Origin: Desulfobacca sp. | Lineage (GTDB): Bacteria; Desulfobacterota; Desulfobaccia; Desulfobaccales; Desulfobaccaceae | Reading direction: 5' to 3' | Assembly (NCBI GenBank): GCA_020725545.1 | Contig: DYEV01000008.1 | Coordinates: 124,001 to 188,000, forward strand | DNA length: 64,000 nt | In this document: one piece after another, positions 44,451-52,939 of the stretch | Layout: every line of letters begins with the position of its first letter | Numbering within the stretch: position 1 is the stretch's first letter | Notes under the pieces: generated by a model | What the model was told of the DNA's origin: nothing | The model's input: only the letters and a program-made list of their open reading frames with translations | The model's database searches: none | Made by a program: the position numbers and the translations under genes

Positions 44451-45294
44451 GGCCCGGTTTCTCCCCGCCCTTATTCAGGCGGTGGCCCAGCAGAGCTATC
44501 TACCGGCTGCCTGGATTCTGGTGGACGATGGCAGCCGAGACGAGACGTTTGCCATTATGACCCAGGCCGCTGGCCAATACCCCTGGATCAAGACCATCCG
44601 GCGGCACCGTCAGGGGCCCCGCCAATTGGGGCCAGGCGTGGTCCATGCCTTTCATGATGGCCTGGCCGCCGCCCGGCTGGACTACGACGTAGTCGCCAAA
44701 CTGGACGCCGACCTGGAATTTGGCCCCCATTGCTTTGCCGCCATCCTCAAGCATTTCGAGAACCCTCGGGTCGGCATGGCCAGCGGCACCACTTTTTTAA
44801 AGGTCGGCCGCAAACTCGTCTCAGAACGCTATACCGATTTCCACGTCCCCGGCCAGGCCAAATTCTATCGCCGGGCCTGCTTCGCAGATATCGGCGGCTT
44901 GCAGCCTGTTTATGGCTGGGACATTGTGGATGAAACCGATGCCCGCCGCCATGGCTGGTTGACCCTTAGCGATCCGGCCATAGTGCTCATCCACCATCGC
45001 CTGCAAGGCTCTTCTTTCGGGGCGGTGCGCGGGCGGATCATCTGGGGGCAGGGAGCCTACGCCAGCGGCAGCCACCCCCTCTTCGCTCTGGCGCGGGGAA
45101 TCTTCCGCATGTTTGAGAGGCCCTGGCTCATCGGCGGCCTGGCTTTTCTTTGGGGATTCTTCAGCAGTTATTTGGATCCGCGCCTGCAGCGGGTGCAAGA
45201 TCAGGAGCTGATCCACTATCTCCGCCGGGAACAACTGTATCGCCTCTGCCATGGCAACAAATTATCCCCCGGCAGGTTGAAACATGTCCACTGA
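44398..45294 (+). CDS. GT2 glycosyltransferase
   Basis: 298 residues, GT-A fold. ILVDDGSRDETF is the nucleotide-binding segment and KLDADLEF the DxD metal motif; GWDIVDETDARRHGW resembles the catalytic-base ED region. A hydrophobic stretch near 243-262 may associate with the membrane. GGAGG lies six bases before the ATG even though the start is 53 bases inside the upstream gene. It overlaps the WecG-type gene by 11 bases. It should add a sugar of the repeat. Confidence 0.87.
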   Translation: MTSAATCRLLVITPCRDEARFLPALIQAVAQQSYLPAAWILVDDGSRDETFAIMTQAAGQYPWIKTIRRHRQGPRQLGPGVVHAFHDGLAAARLDYDVVAKLDADLEFGPHCFAAILKHFENPRVGMASGTTFLKVGRKLVSERYTDFHVPGQAKFYRRACFADIGGLQPVYGWDIVDETDARRHGWLTLSDPAIVLIHHRLQGSSFGAVRGRIIWGQGAYASGSHPLFALARGIFRMFERPWLIGGLAFLWGFFSSYLDPRLQRVQDQELIHYLRREQLYRLCHGNKLSPGRLKHVH

Positions 45295-46024
45295 TAAAGC
45301 CATCAACATTCTGGGGGTGCCGGTGGGGGCCCATACCCTGCCGGGTCTGCTGCAGCGGCTCGAGGGGTTCTGGCAATCCCCGGGGTGCGCCTACACTTAT
45401 GGCGTCAACGCCCACAGCCTCAACCTGGCCGCCAACGATCCCGCCTTCCGGCAACGCCTCCTGGCAGCCGACCTGGTCTATGCCGACGGCGCCTCACTGC
45501 TCCTGGCCGCCCGCCTGCTGGGCCAACGCCTGCCCATGAAGATCACCACCACGGACCTGTGGCCCCCCCTGTGCGCCCTGGCTGTGCAGCGCCGCCTCAA
45601 GTTTTACCTATGCGGCGGCGAACCGGGATTAGCTGAACGGGCCAAGGAGCGAGCCTTGAAGGCCTACCCCGGCCTGGCTATCGTCGGCGTTCACGACGGC
45701 TTTACGGATATTTTTTCGCCTATCACCGTCGAGGCCATCAATGCCGTCCAGCCGGATATCGTCTGGGCCGGCCTGGGTGAACCCCTGCAAGCCCATTGGG
45801 CCTGGACCATGCGCCCCCACCTCCGGGCCAAGCTCATTATCACCTGCGGCGGCATGTTCAAGATTGTGGCCGGGGACCTGCGGCGCGTCGCCGCCGCCTG
45901 GCAGCAGCGGGGCTTGGAATGGCTCTTTCGCCTCTACCAGGAACCGCGGACCTGGCGCCGCTACCTCCTGGGCCTGCCGAAGTTCGGACTCCGGGTGTTG
46001 CTCCAGGCCGTGCGGCAGGCCTAG
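45284..46024 (+). CDS. WecG/TagA/CpsF-family glycosyltransferase (GT26)
   Basis: 246 residues. GT26 enzymes transfer ManNAc-type or glucose residues onto a polyprenyl-diphosphate sugar, usually the second sugar. Motifs: YADGASLLLAARLLG, FYLCGGEPGLAERA and VWAGLGEPLQAHWAWT near the C-terminus, followed by the GGMFKIVAGDL-like segment. It is the last gene of the locus; a GC-rich palindrome lies downstream before the convergent antiporter gene. As a likely second-step enzyme, it narrows the repeat unit core. Confidence 0.92.
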   Translation: MSTDKAINILGVPVGAHTLPGLLQRLEGFWQSPGCAYTYGVNAHSLNLAANDPAFRQRLLAADLVYADGASLLLAARLLGQRLPMKITTTDLWPPLCALAVQRRLKFYLCGGEPGLAERAKERALKAYPGLAIVGVHDGFTDIFSPITVEAINAVQPDIVWAGLGEPLQAHWAWTMRPHLRAKLIITCGGMFKIVAGDLRRVAAAWQQRGLEWLFRLYQEPRTWRRYLLGLPKFGLRVLLQAVRQA

Positions 46025-46054
46025 GTCCGGACTTCCGCCACGCCAGAAATGATT

Positions 46055-46080
46055 GAGGGCGGGCACCAAGGCCCACCCCA
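46055..46080. repeat. GC-rich palindrome repeat (copy 3, divergent)
   Basis: gagggcgggcaccaaggccc continuing to accccac, a variant of the palindrome seen at 9935, 28864 and 54522. It lies between two convergent genes, where a bidirectional transcription stop would be useful; there is no T-run, so this is only a possibility. Confidence 0.6.
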
Positions 46081-46139
46081 CTAGATTGTTGCAAAAATGC
46101 TGTTCAGGGATGAAGCCGAGAGGGGCAGTGCCCTGGCCT

Positions 46140-48050
46140 CTATTTCAAAATTTCCTCCCGCCGGGCCAATTTCTCCAGCTCTTCTTCTTTTAGGATGGCA
46201 TCCTCTCCCCGGAGCAGGCGCTCCACGGCCGGCAGCAACTGATTCGCGGTCGCCACGTTGGGCCGCAAAACAAAATCAGCCCCGGCCGCATACAATTCCT
46301 GGGCCCGGGCATCGCTCTGGGCAATGACGATGATCTTGGCATGGGGCGCCAATACCCTGACTTCGCTGATCAGACGCAGGTTGTCGGTACCCACCAGAAT
46401 CTCATCGGTAATGGTGGAGATGGCAATCTTGACATGCTCCAGGCCAGCATGGTGCAGCGTCTGGATATTGCTGATATCCCCGTAGATTACTTTCACCTGC
46501 CGCTGGCTCAGGGCCTGATAGACCTGGGGATTGAAATCCACCACCACCAGCTTGTCTTTTAATTCGGGGCGCCGTTCTTCAATCTCATTGAGGAAGGCGC
46601 TGGCCACCCGGAAAAACCCCAACAGGGCGATATCCTTCGGTTCAGCCTCATCGGCCGCCGCCACCTGGGCGCCGATGGGTTTGAAGCCCAGACGCTCCAC
46701 GACGCCGCTCAAAACTTTTTGCAGACCTTGATTATACTTAATCATATAGGTGGAGGAAATGGAGGTGACCACGAAGACCAAGATGATCAGGGTCATGATG
46801 TCGGGGCCGATATGGTTGAAATCCGGTTTGCGGCCCAACACCGCGATGACCAGAGCAAACTCACTGAGTTGCGAGAGATTAATGGAGGTCAGGAGGCTCA
46901 CCCGGTTGCCGTTTTTCAGCCCATAAAGTACTGGAAAAACTGACAAAAAGCGGGTAGCCACCAAAAAAGTGGCCAGGACCAGGGCCAGTCCCAGCAACCC
47001 GGGGTTAACCAAGGGATTGGGAATCTTCATCCCCAGGGCCACAAAGAAGAGGGTGATGAAAAAGTCCCGGATATTAATAATCTTGCCGATGATATCCAGG
47101 TTATAAGGGAAGGTGGAGACGGCTATCCCGGCGATGAGGGCCCCCATTTCCATGGATAACCCCAGATAGGCGGCGGTGCCGGCAATAAGAAAACACCAGC
47201 CCAGGGAGGCCACCAGGATCAGTTCCGGCAGTTTGGCGATCTTGCGAAAGACCGCGCCCAGGACATATTTGCTGACCAACAGGCTTGAGACCACCAAGAA
47301 GGCCCCTTTGGTAAAGGACCAAAGAATGACCTGGATCTGGGGATCGGCCAGATTCGGTTGCACCCCCAAGAGGACAATCGCCCAGAGGTCCTGGAAGATG
47401 AGAACCCCTAAGGTCAGGCGGCCGGCCAGCGTATCAATCTCGAATTTCTCATAGAGCAGCTTGACGACGATGGTGGTGCTGCTCAAGGCCAGACAGGCGG
47501 CCAGATACAACAGGTCATAGCGGCCGCCGATGATCTTGATGCCGAGAATGGTATATTCGCAGGGGCAATAACCCCGGATGGTAAAGCCCAGGAGATAAAA
47601 AAATCCCAACCCCAGGGCCGCACACAGGATAAATTGACTGACGCCGGCGATAATAAGGGACGTCCCCGACTCTTTGATCTTTTTCAGGCTTAATTCCAGC
47701 CCGATCATGAAGAGGAGGAGGATCAGACCGATCTCGGCGATGGTCTGGATTTCTTCTTTATCCTGGATCCAGGCAAAGCCCATCTCCGGGCCGATGATCA
47801 CTCCAGCGGCCAGATAGGCCAGGATCAGCGGTTGGCGCATCAGGGTGGCCAGATAGGCCAGGACAGTGGCCGCCAGAATACTGATGCCGATCCCCGATAA
47901 CAGGGAATGCCCCCCCGCCTCCGCGGCCCACGAGGTCGAGGGCTGCAGCAGGATAAAAGCAACGAAAAGGGGGATTGGCAGAAAGAGGGTCTGTCGGTAT
48001 GGGTGCTCGGCCATGGTCGTCATCTTACACAAAAATTGCCGGGGATGCAT
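46140..48050 (-). CDS. Kef-type cation:proton antiporter (CPA2) with TrkA-N domain
   Basis: 636 residues. About 13 membrane helices form the Na+/H+-exchanger domain (LILAYLAAGVIIGPEMGF, LLFMIGLELSLKK, LALSSTTIVVKLL). A cytoplasmic nucleotide-binding part with VVVDFNPQ, VIYGDISN and HAKIIVIAQSD follows, a TrkA-N/RCK-like domain, as in KefB/KefC and YbaL. It likely exports K+ or Na+ for protons. The start is uncertain: ATGs at 48050 and nine or twelve codons later all lack a strong ribosome site. It stands alone on the minus strand. Confidence 0.88.
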   Translation of the reverse strand: MHPRQFLCKMTTMAEHPYRQTLFLPIPLFVAFILLQPSTSWAAEAGGHSLLSGIGISILAATVLAYLATLMRQPLILAYLAAGVIIGPEMGFAWIQDKEEIQTIAEIGLILLLFMIGLELSLKKIKESGTSLIIAGVSQFILCAALGLGFFYLLGFTIRGYCPCEYTILGIKIIGGRYDLLYLAACLALSSTTIVVKLLYEKFEIDTLAGRLTLGVLIFQDLWAIVLLGVQPNLADPQIQVILWSFTKGAFLVVSSLLVSKYVLGAVFRKIAKLPELILVASLGWCFLIAGTAAYLGLSMEMGALIAGIAVSTFPYNLDIIGKIINIRDFFITLFFVALGMKIPNPLVNPGLLGLALVLATFLVATRFLSVFPVLYGLKNGNRVSLLTSINLSQLSEFALVIAVLGRKPDFNHIGPDIMTLIILVFVVTSISSTYMIKYNQGLQKVLSGVVERLGFKPIGAQVAAADEAEPKDIALLGFFRVASAFLNEIEERRPELKDKLVVVDFNPQVYQALSQRQVKVIYGDISNIQTLHHAGLEHVKIAISTITDEILVGTDNLRLISEVRVLAPHAKIIVIAQSDARAQELYAAGADFVLRPNVATANQLLPAVERLLRGEDAILKEEELEKLARREEILK

Positions 48051-48140
48051 TAAAAACAGGAGAGGCGCGGAAGGAACGCGGCCCCAAAAGGCAACGGCCC
48101 AAAGACTGCTGGGCGCTAGGCAAAATTAGGCTTCTTGACT

Positions 48141-48216
48141 AAGCTGGCCCCAAAGCCTGGCACAACCGCGCCACCTGGCCGTCGAAGCCGCGGTTGGACA
48201 TGACCGGGACTACCTC
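48141..48216 (-). pseudogene. relic of the mpl 3' end
   Basis: Read on the minus strand this encodes VVPVMSNRGFDGQVARLCQA then LGPA and a stop, a diverged version of the Mpl C-terminus (VVLVMSNGGFDGLVGRLCQA). The DNA at 48147-48216 matches 48757-48826 at about 62 of 70 positions with no gaps, at a fixed distance of 610 bases. The hicBA cassette lies between the two copies. It looks like the old end of mpl, displaced by the insertion. Confidence 0.75.
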
Positions 48217-48278
48217 TCGCTGTGTCTTAACAATGCTTGTTTTCTTCGGCTATTCTCTTGCCATCAGGAGAAACTGAT

Positions 48279-48485
48279 ATGACTTTCACCGGAGAATATG
48301 AGCAGGAAGAAGATGGCCGCTGGCTCGCGGCGATTCCGGAACTTCCCGGCGTTATGGTTTATGTTGCCACTCGCGAAGAAGCCCTGGCTCAAGTGCAAGC
48401 CCTAGCGTTGCGGGTGATGGCCGAGCGCCTTGACCATGGTGAGATGCTGGCCGCCCCCCTGCAGATTCTCTTCGCAGCGGCATGA
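48279..48485 (+). CDS. hicB: HicB-family antitoxin (short form)
   Basis: 68 residues. The HicB fold pattern is clear: FTGEYEQEEDGRWLAAIPELPGVMVYVATREEALAQVQALALRVMAE. HicB binds and neutralises the HicA mRNA interferase and often represses its own operon. The short form lacks the extra C-terminal DNA-binding domain. The ATG at 48279 has GGAG seven to eight bases upstream; the track start at 48237 is not supported. Its stop overlaps the hicA start (ATGA). Gene order is hicB-hicA, the reverse of the most common arrangement. Confidence 0.85.
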   Translation: MTFTGEYEQEEDGRWLAAIPELPGVMVYVATREEALAQVQALALRVMAERLDHGEMLAAPLQILFAAA

Positions 48486-48704
48486 GCCCTGGGCCAGCCC
48501 CCAAAGCCAAACGGTTCTTAGCGGCTTTAGAAAAAATCGGCTGGGAAATTAAGGGGCCAGCCAAAAAGGGCGGGCTCGCACCGCACCCTCAGAAAAACCG
48601 GCTGGCCGGATGCAGTCTTTGCTTTCCATGACAACGGCGAAAGCGGCTCCAGAATGCTGGCTCGCCCTGCCAAAGCAACTGGCTTAAAACCTGCAGATCT
48701 ATAA
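48482..48704 (+). pseudogene. hicA: HicA toxin gene with a 1-base frameshift
   Basis: The first frame reads PKAKRFLAALEKIGWEIK, the start of HicA. The rest, in another frame, reads GSHRTLRKTGWPDAVFAFHD and then NGESGSRMLARPAKATGLKPADL followed by a stop at 48704. Removing one G from the GGG at 48572-48574 joins the two as KKGGSHR, the normal HicA pattern with its catalytic His. The length (223 bases) is one more than a multiple of three. The toxin is therefore broken unless this is a sequencing error. It ends 8 bases before the convergent mpl stop. Confidence 0.82.
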
Positions 48705-48712
48705 ATTCGGCA

Positions 48713-50167
48713 TCAATCCCCAGTTCTCAAAGCACGGTTTCCCTCTCCTGCCAACTGCCCCAAAGCCTGGCACAACCGCCCCACCAGGCCGTCAAAACCG
48801 CCGTTGGACATGACCAGGACCACGTCGCCGGGATGCACTTCTTGCAGGACGGCAGTCAGGAGGGTGTCGGTGTCCGGGAAATACCAGGCCTGGCGGCCGG
48901 CCTGGATTAAGTCGGCCACGAGTTGGGGCGAAGAAAAGCGGTCATCCTCCGGCGCCTTCCAGATGTCCGAGGGCTCCCGGACAAAGATCAGGTCGGCACC
49001 GCTCAGAGCCTGGACATAATCCTGTTGAAAGACTCGGCGCCGGCTGGTGTTGGTGCGGGGTTCGAAAGCCACCACGAGGCGTCGCCCCGGGAAGCGGCCC
49101 CGGGCTGCCAGCAGGGTCTCGGCCACCGCGGTGGGGTGGTGGGCGAAGTCGTCCACCACGGTAATCTCGCCGAATTCCCCGGCCACTTCCAGCCGGCGTT
49201 TCACCCCGGCAAAATCGGGCAGGGCTTCTTGGAGGCGCTGCCGGTCGACCCCCAGGTCGTGCAAAGTGGCCAGAACCGCCAGGGTATTCAGGACATTGTG
49301 GCGGCCGGCCAGCGGCACATAAAATTTTTCCCAGAAAAGCCCCGCCCGCCAGACCTCAAACCTCATGCCGCCATCCTGCGGCGTCAGATTGCGGGCCTGC
49401 CAGAGGGCATCGGCATGCAAGCCATACAAGGCCACCTTGCTGGCTGCCTGGGCCGCCACCTGCCGCACCAGGGGGGCATCGCCCCAGGCCAGCAGTTCTC
49501 CCGCCGGCGGCAGGTGCCGGACAAACTCGGTAAAGGCCTGGACCACGTGGGGCAGATCCCGGTAGATGTCGGCATGGTCAAATTCCACCGACGTCAAGAT
49601 GGCCTGGCAGGGCTGAAAGAGCAGAAACTTGGGACGCTTGTCAAAAAAAGCGGTGTCGTATTCATCCCCTTCCAAGACCACGTACGGCCCGGCGCCCACC
49701 CGATAATTGGATTGGAAATTCTTGACAATGCCGCCGATCATAAAACCGGGATCCAGGCCGACGGCATACAGGAGCCAGGCCAGGAGGGAAGACGTGGTGG
49801 TCTTGCCGTGGGTGCCGCTCACCACCAGGGCCTGGCGGTCGCCCACCAGATAGCGGTTCAGGGCCGCGGGCATGGAGAGATACGGGATCCCCTGCTGCAA
49901 GACCGCCTGGGCCTCTGGATTTTCGGCCCGGATGACGTTGCCGATGACCACTTGGTCCGGCCGCGGCGTCAGATGCTCCGGCCGATAGCCGTTATACACC
50001 GGGATCCCCAGGCGCTCCAGAAAGGTGCTCATGGGCGGATAGGTGTGCTCATCGGAGCCGGTGATCTGGTAGCCCTGTTCCTGTAAAATCCCGGCCAAGG
50101 CCGCCATGCCGGTGCCGCAGATGCCTAGGAGATGAATATGCCGGGGGGTGTGTGGCTGTGTGGTCAT
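48713..50167 (-). CDS. mpl: UDP-N-acetylmuramate:L-alanyl-gamma-D-glutamyl-meso-diaminopimelate ligase
   Basis: 484 residues. Mpl reattaches recycled murein tripeptide to UDP-MurNAc. Mur ligase features are visible: N-terminal HLLGICGTGMAALAGIL, the ATP loop G118-T-H-G-K122-T-T, and VVDDFAHHPTAVAETL in the C-terminal half. The alternative is MurC, but ICGTGM, SDEHTYPPMSTFLERLGI and the solitary location away from other mur genes favour Mpl. The 3' end has a diverged second copy 610 bases away, beyond hicBA. Upstream of the start is a heptamer array and no purine-rich ribosome site. Confidence 0.92.
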   Translation of the reverse strand: MTTQPHTPRHIHLLGICGTGMAALAGILQEQGYQITGSDEHTYPPMSTFLERLGIPVYNGYRPEHLTPRPDQVVIGNVIRAENPEAQAVLQQGIPYLSMPAALNRYLVGDRQALVVSGTHGKTTTSSLLAWLLYAVGLDPGFMIGGIVKNFQSNYRVGAGPYVVLEGDEYDTAFFDKRPKFLLFQPCQAILTSVEFDHADIYRDLPHVVQAFTEFVRHLPPAGELLAWGDAPLVRQVAAQAASKVALYGLHADALWQARNLTPQDGGMRFEVWRAGLFWEKFYVPLAGRHNVLNTLAVLATLHDLGVDRQRLQEALPDFAGVKRRLEVAGEFGEITVVDDFAHHPTAVAETLLAARGRFPGRRLVVAFEPRTNTSRRRVFQQDYVQALSGADLIFVREPSDIWKAPEDDRFSSPQLVADLIQAGRQAWYFPDTDTLLTAVLQEVHPGDVVLVMSNGGFDGLVGRLCQALGQLAGEGNRALRTGD

Positions 50168-50205
50168 TAACGATGCCGGTTGTTGTTTGTTAGTTGTTGG
50201 TTGTT

Positions 50206-50230
50206 AGTTGGTAGTTGGTAGTTGGTAGTT
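50206..50230. repeat. tandem heptamers upstream of mpl
   Basis: The plus strand reads agttggt three times and then agtt; on the mpl strand this is accaact. Related looser units continue toward the mpl ATG (50167), giving a G-poor, A/C-rich leader on that strand. It resembles the CCACT heptamers before the MFS gene. Confidence 0.7.
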
Positions 50231-50342
50231 TTTGGTTGCCGGTCTCTGGCGCCTCGTGCCGGCCGGGAAAGAGTATTTTCACGGTTTGCCGGTGAAGCTG
50301 GCGTTACGAAGAGGAATCGTCTGGGAGAACTCCACTTCTGTC

Positions 50343-51446
50343 TTACCGGAACTGTCGGCTCAAGCCCAGGGCCTGGCAGACGGCCTCGTGCAGCCGCGGC
50401 CGGCAGGCCCTGATCTTATCGTTGTAACGCCCCAGATGGACACGGTTCGTCAGCAATACTACTATGAGGCCCTGGGCCAGGTCAATCCAAAAAGACACGC
50501 CGGTAAACCCCAAATGGCCGACGCTCTGGGGCGAGAAGAAGCGGCCGCAACTGGCCTCCCGGGGGGCCGGCAGATCAAAACCCAAGGCCCGAGGGGAACC
50601 CGGCGGCGGCGTCAGGAACGTGCGGACTACCGGGGGATCAAAAACTTCCGTGCCAGGCTGTTCGAAATATGCCTGATAAAGCGCCTGCGCCAGACGCCAG
50701 ACCTCCGGTCCGGTGCCGAAGAGCCCGGCATGACCGGCCACGCCGCCGGTGGACCAGGCGTTTTCATCATGCACTTCGCCCTGGCAGCGGCGCTCGGGAA
50801 TGAGCCCCGCTTCCGTCGCCGCGTAGTCAAGATGCCGGCCATGGAACCGCACCTGCGGCCGGAACCCCAGAGTGGTTAAACCCAAAGGCTCATAAAGTCG
50901 GCGCTGACAGAAGACATCCAGCGGCTCCGCCGCCGCGGTCTCCACCACCGCCTTGAGGAGCATGAAGTTCAAGTCACTATAGATAGTTAATGGCCCCGGG
51001 GTGTGTTCCAGGGGCTCGGCCGCGGCCAGCCGCTCCAAGGCCGTGGCCCGTTCTGCCATTGGCAGGGTCAACACCGTCTCGTAATAAGGCCGCCAGGCCG
51101 GCAGGCCGGAACGGTGGGTCAGGAGAGAGGTCAGGGGGAGCAGCCGCTTATCCGCCGGCAGCCAATCGTGGGGCAGGCTCTCCCCCAACGTCGCCGCCAG
51201 AGACAGGTTCCCCTCCTGCACCAGGAGCAGCACGGCCAAAGTGGTGGCCAGGGCTTTGGTAATGGAAGCCAGGTCAAAGACTGTCGCCAGGGTTGTGGGT
51301 GGACTGTCGGCTGCCTGGCTGAGTCGCCCCACCGCGGCCGTATACTCCAATCTGCCGGCCCGGCCGGCTAAGAGCACCGCGGCGGTGTACACGCCCTCGG
51401 CCAATCCCGCCTGCAAAATCTGATCGACGTCCCCCCAGTTAGTCAT
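50343..51446 (-). CDS. beta-lactamase-family serine hydrolase (class C/EstB-like)
   Basis: 367 residues. Penicillin-binding-fold hydrolase with the catalytic S61-I-T-K64 motif (FDLASITKA), the tyrosine motif at Y156 (TIYSDLN) and a late HLGFTG corresponding to the KTG-like box. It has no signal peptide, so a cytoplasmic esterase or peptidase acting on muropeptides or other substrates is more likely than a secreted beta-lactamase. The start at 51446 has a strong GAGGAGG; the track start at 51500 is not needed. It lies 175 bases upstream of mpl on the same strand, hinting at murein recycling. Confidence 0.85.
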   Translation of the reverse strand: MTNWGDVDQILQAGLAEGVYTAAVLLAGRAGRLEYTAAVGRLSQAADSPPTTLATVFDLASITKALATTLAVLLLVQEGNLSLAATLGESLPHDWLPADKRLLPLTSLLTHRSGLPAWRPYYETVLTLPMAERATALERLAAAEPLEHTPGPLTIYSDLNFMLLKAVVETAAAEPLDVFCQRRLYEPLGLTTLGFRPQVRFHGRHLDYAATEAGLIPERRCQGEVHDENAWSTGGVAGHAGLFGTGPEVWRLAQALYQAYFEQPGTEVFDPPVVRTFLTPPPGSPRALGFDLPAPREASCGRFFSPQSVGHLGFTGVSFWIDLAQGLIVVLLTNRVHLGRYNDKIRACRPRLHEAVCQALGLSRQFR

Positions 51447-51753
51447 TGCTACCTCCTCTAGCCGGCTGTCTTCTGGCCATTGTAGCCGCTTTTGGCTCAA
51501 GGGTCAAAAAAACGGGCGCGGCGAGTCGGGAATCCCTTAGCCAAGCCCCGAGCCGCAGCGAAGGGTGATGATCGAAATTGGTTGCTAAGGAAAAATTGCC
51601 AGGCCCTGTTGCTTTTCCCCACCACTGGCCAATAACCACGGTAACCAAGTCCCCGACCGGCGTTAAGTGCAAAGATTTTCTGCGTGCATTTAGATAATTT
51701 TCATGACTAAAGCTAAAAAATGGAAACCAGCAACCAAAAACTAATAACTATTC
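51447..51753. other. divergent gap between the serine hydrolase and the solute-binding protein
   Basis: About 300 bases. The part next to the hydrolase is GC-rich and featureless; from 51680 onward it is AT-rich and leads into the candidate promoter of the solute-binding protein. No gene or repeat recognised. Confidence 0.35.
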
Positions 51754-51782
51754 CTGGCAAAAAAGTAATCCTCTGCTATACT
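51754..51782 (+). promoter_or_regulatory. candidate sigma70 promoter of the solute-binding protein gene
   Basis: CTGGCA and TATACT are separated by 17 bases, 44 bases before the preferred start at 51826. The -10 matches five of six consensus positions and the -35 four of six. Confidence 0.4.
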
Positions 51783-51825
51783 GAGTTTGCTAAAAAGATA
51801 TCTGCCGTTGAAGGGAGAGCTGGGC

Positions 51826-52875
51826 TTGCCAAAGGGGAAAATAAGGCATGTGCAGTACTGGTGCATCGTCCTGGTCTGCCTGGTCGATCTCACCGTGTGC
51901 TCCAGTCAGGCCCTGGCCGGCCGGGTCCTGGACATGGTGCGGGCCAATAAGACAATTCGGGTAGGTGTCAGTGGTTTATTGCCGGTTTTTTCTTTCAAAG
52001 ACGAGGCCGGGAAGTGGCAAGGGTTGGATATTGACCTTGCCCGGGCCGTGGCGGCTGCGGTCTTGGAGGACCCGGGGAAAGTCACCTTTATCGAGGTGAC
52101 CGTTGCCAACCGTTTCCCCGTCCTCCTGGCGGATAAGGTCGATCTGCTGCTCCGCAACACCACCTATACCTTTAACCGGGAAGCTGCCATGGGCCTCCGG
52201 TTTGCCGGCGTCTATTTCTTTGATGGGCAAGCCTTCATGGTGCCGGTGGACAGTCCCATCCGTACGCTGGCGGATTTATCAGGGACCACCATTGCTTATG
52301 CCAAACGCACCACCCATGAGCAGAACCTGGCCGATTTCTTCCAGGCCAGGGGCTGGAGCTTCACCGGCCTGCCCATTGAGACCTTGTCGGAGCTCTGGGA
52401 GGCGCTGCATTCAGGTCGCTGCCAGGTGGTCACCGCGGACCGGGGCGAACTGGCCGGTATCCGGCTGCAGGCCACCGGCGGTCCCAGGGCCTGGCGGATT
52501 CTGCCGGAGGTCATTTCCGAAGAACCTTTGGCGGCCGTGGTGCGTGCCGGTGACGACGATTGGCTCCTCATCGTCAAATGGGTTATCTACGCCCTCATCG
52601 AGGCTGAGGAGCGGGGCATTACTCAGGCCAACGTCAGGGATATGCTGGCCAATCCCCCGGATTCATCTTACCGGCGCTTCCTGGCCTCCGAGGGTCTGGC
52701 CGAAAAGACCTTGACCCTCAAGCCCGGTTGGGTTCTCCGGGTCATCGAGGCGGTGGGCAATTACGGCGAGATCTATGATCGCCATTTCGGGCCCAACACG
52801 CCGTTGCAGCTGGAGCGCGGGCGTAACCGGATGGCCAAAAACGGCGGTCTGCTCTATTCGCCGCCTTTCCGTTAG
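51826..52875 (+). CDS. amino-acid-type ABC transporter substrate-binding protein (orphan)
   Basis: About 349 residues from a TTG start. A signal peptide (WCIVLVCLVDLTVCSSQALA) precedes a type II periplasmic-binding fold (IRVGVSGLLPVFSFKDEAGKWQGLDIDLARAVAAAV, then LLLRNTTYTFNREAAMGLRFAGVYFFDGQAFMV), most like AapJ-type general amino-acid binding proteins. No permease or ATPase gene is nearby, so it must serve a distant transporter or a sensor. The start is uncertain: TTG 51826 follows GGGAG at 8 bases; TTG 51787 and a GTG near 51849 are alternatives. Confidence 0.8.
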   Translation: MPKGKIRHVQYWCIVLVCLVDLTVCSSQALAGRVLDMVRANKTIRVGVSGLLPVFSFKDEAGKWQGLDIDLARAVAAAVLEDPGKVTFIEVTVANRFPVLLADKVDLLLRNTTYTFNREAAMGLRFAGVYFFDGQAFMVPVDSPIRTLADLSGTTIAYAKRTTHEQNLADFFQARGWSFTGLPIETLSELWEALHSGRCQVVTADRGELAGIRLQATGGPRAWRILPEVISEEPLAAVVRAGDDDWLLIVKWVIYALIEAEERGITQANVRDMLANPPDSSYRRFLASEGLAEKTLTLKPGWVLRVIEAVGNYGEIYDRHFGPNTPLQLERGRNRMAKNGGLLYSPPFR

Positions 52876-52939
52876 AAGATGGTCATAAGGAACAAGGATT
52901 AAGGGAAGGAGCGGGCCACGGGAGGCTTGATATTTCGCT

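Noticed and set aside
48237-48278. Extended N-terminus of HicB in the track
   Set aside because: The HicB domain starts at MTFTGEY with a good ribosome site at 48279.
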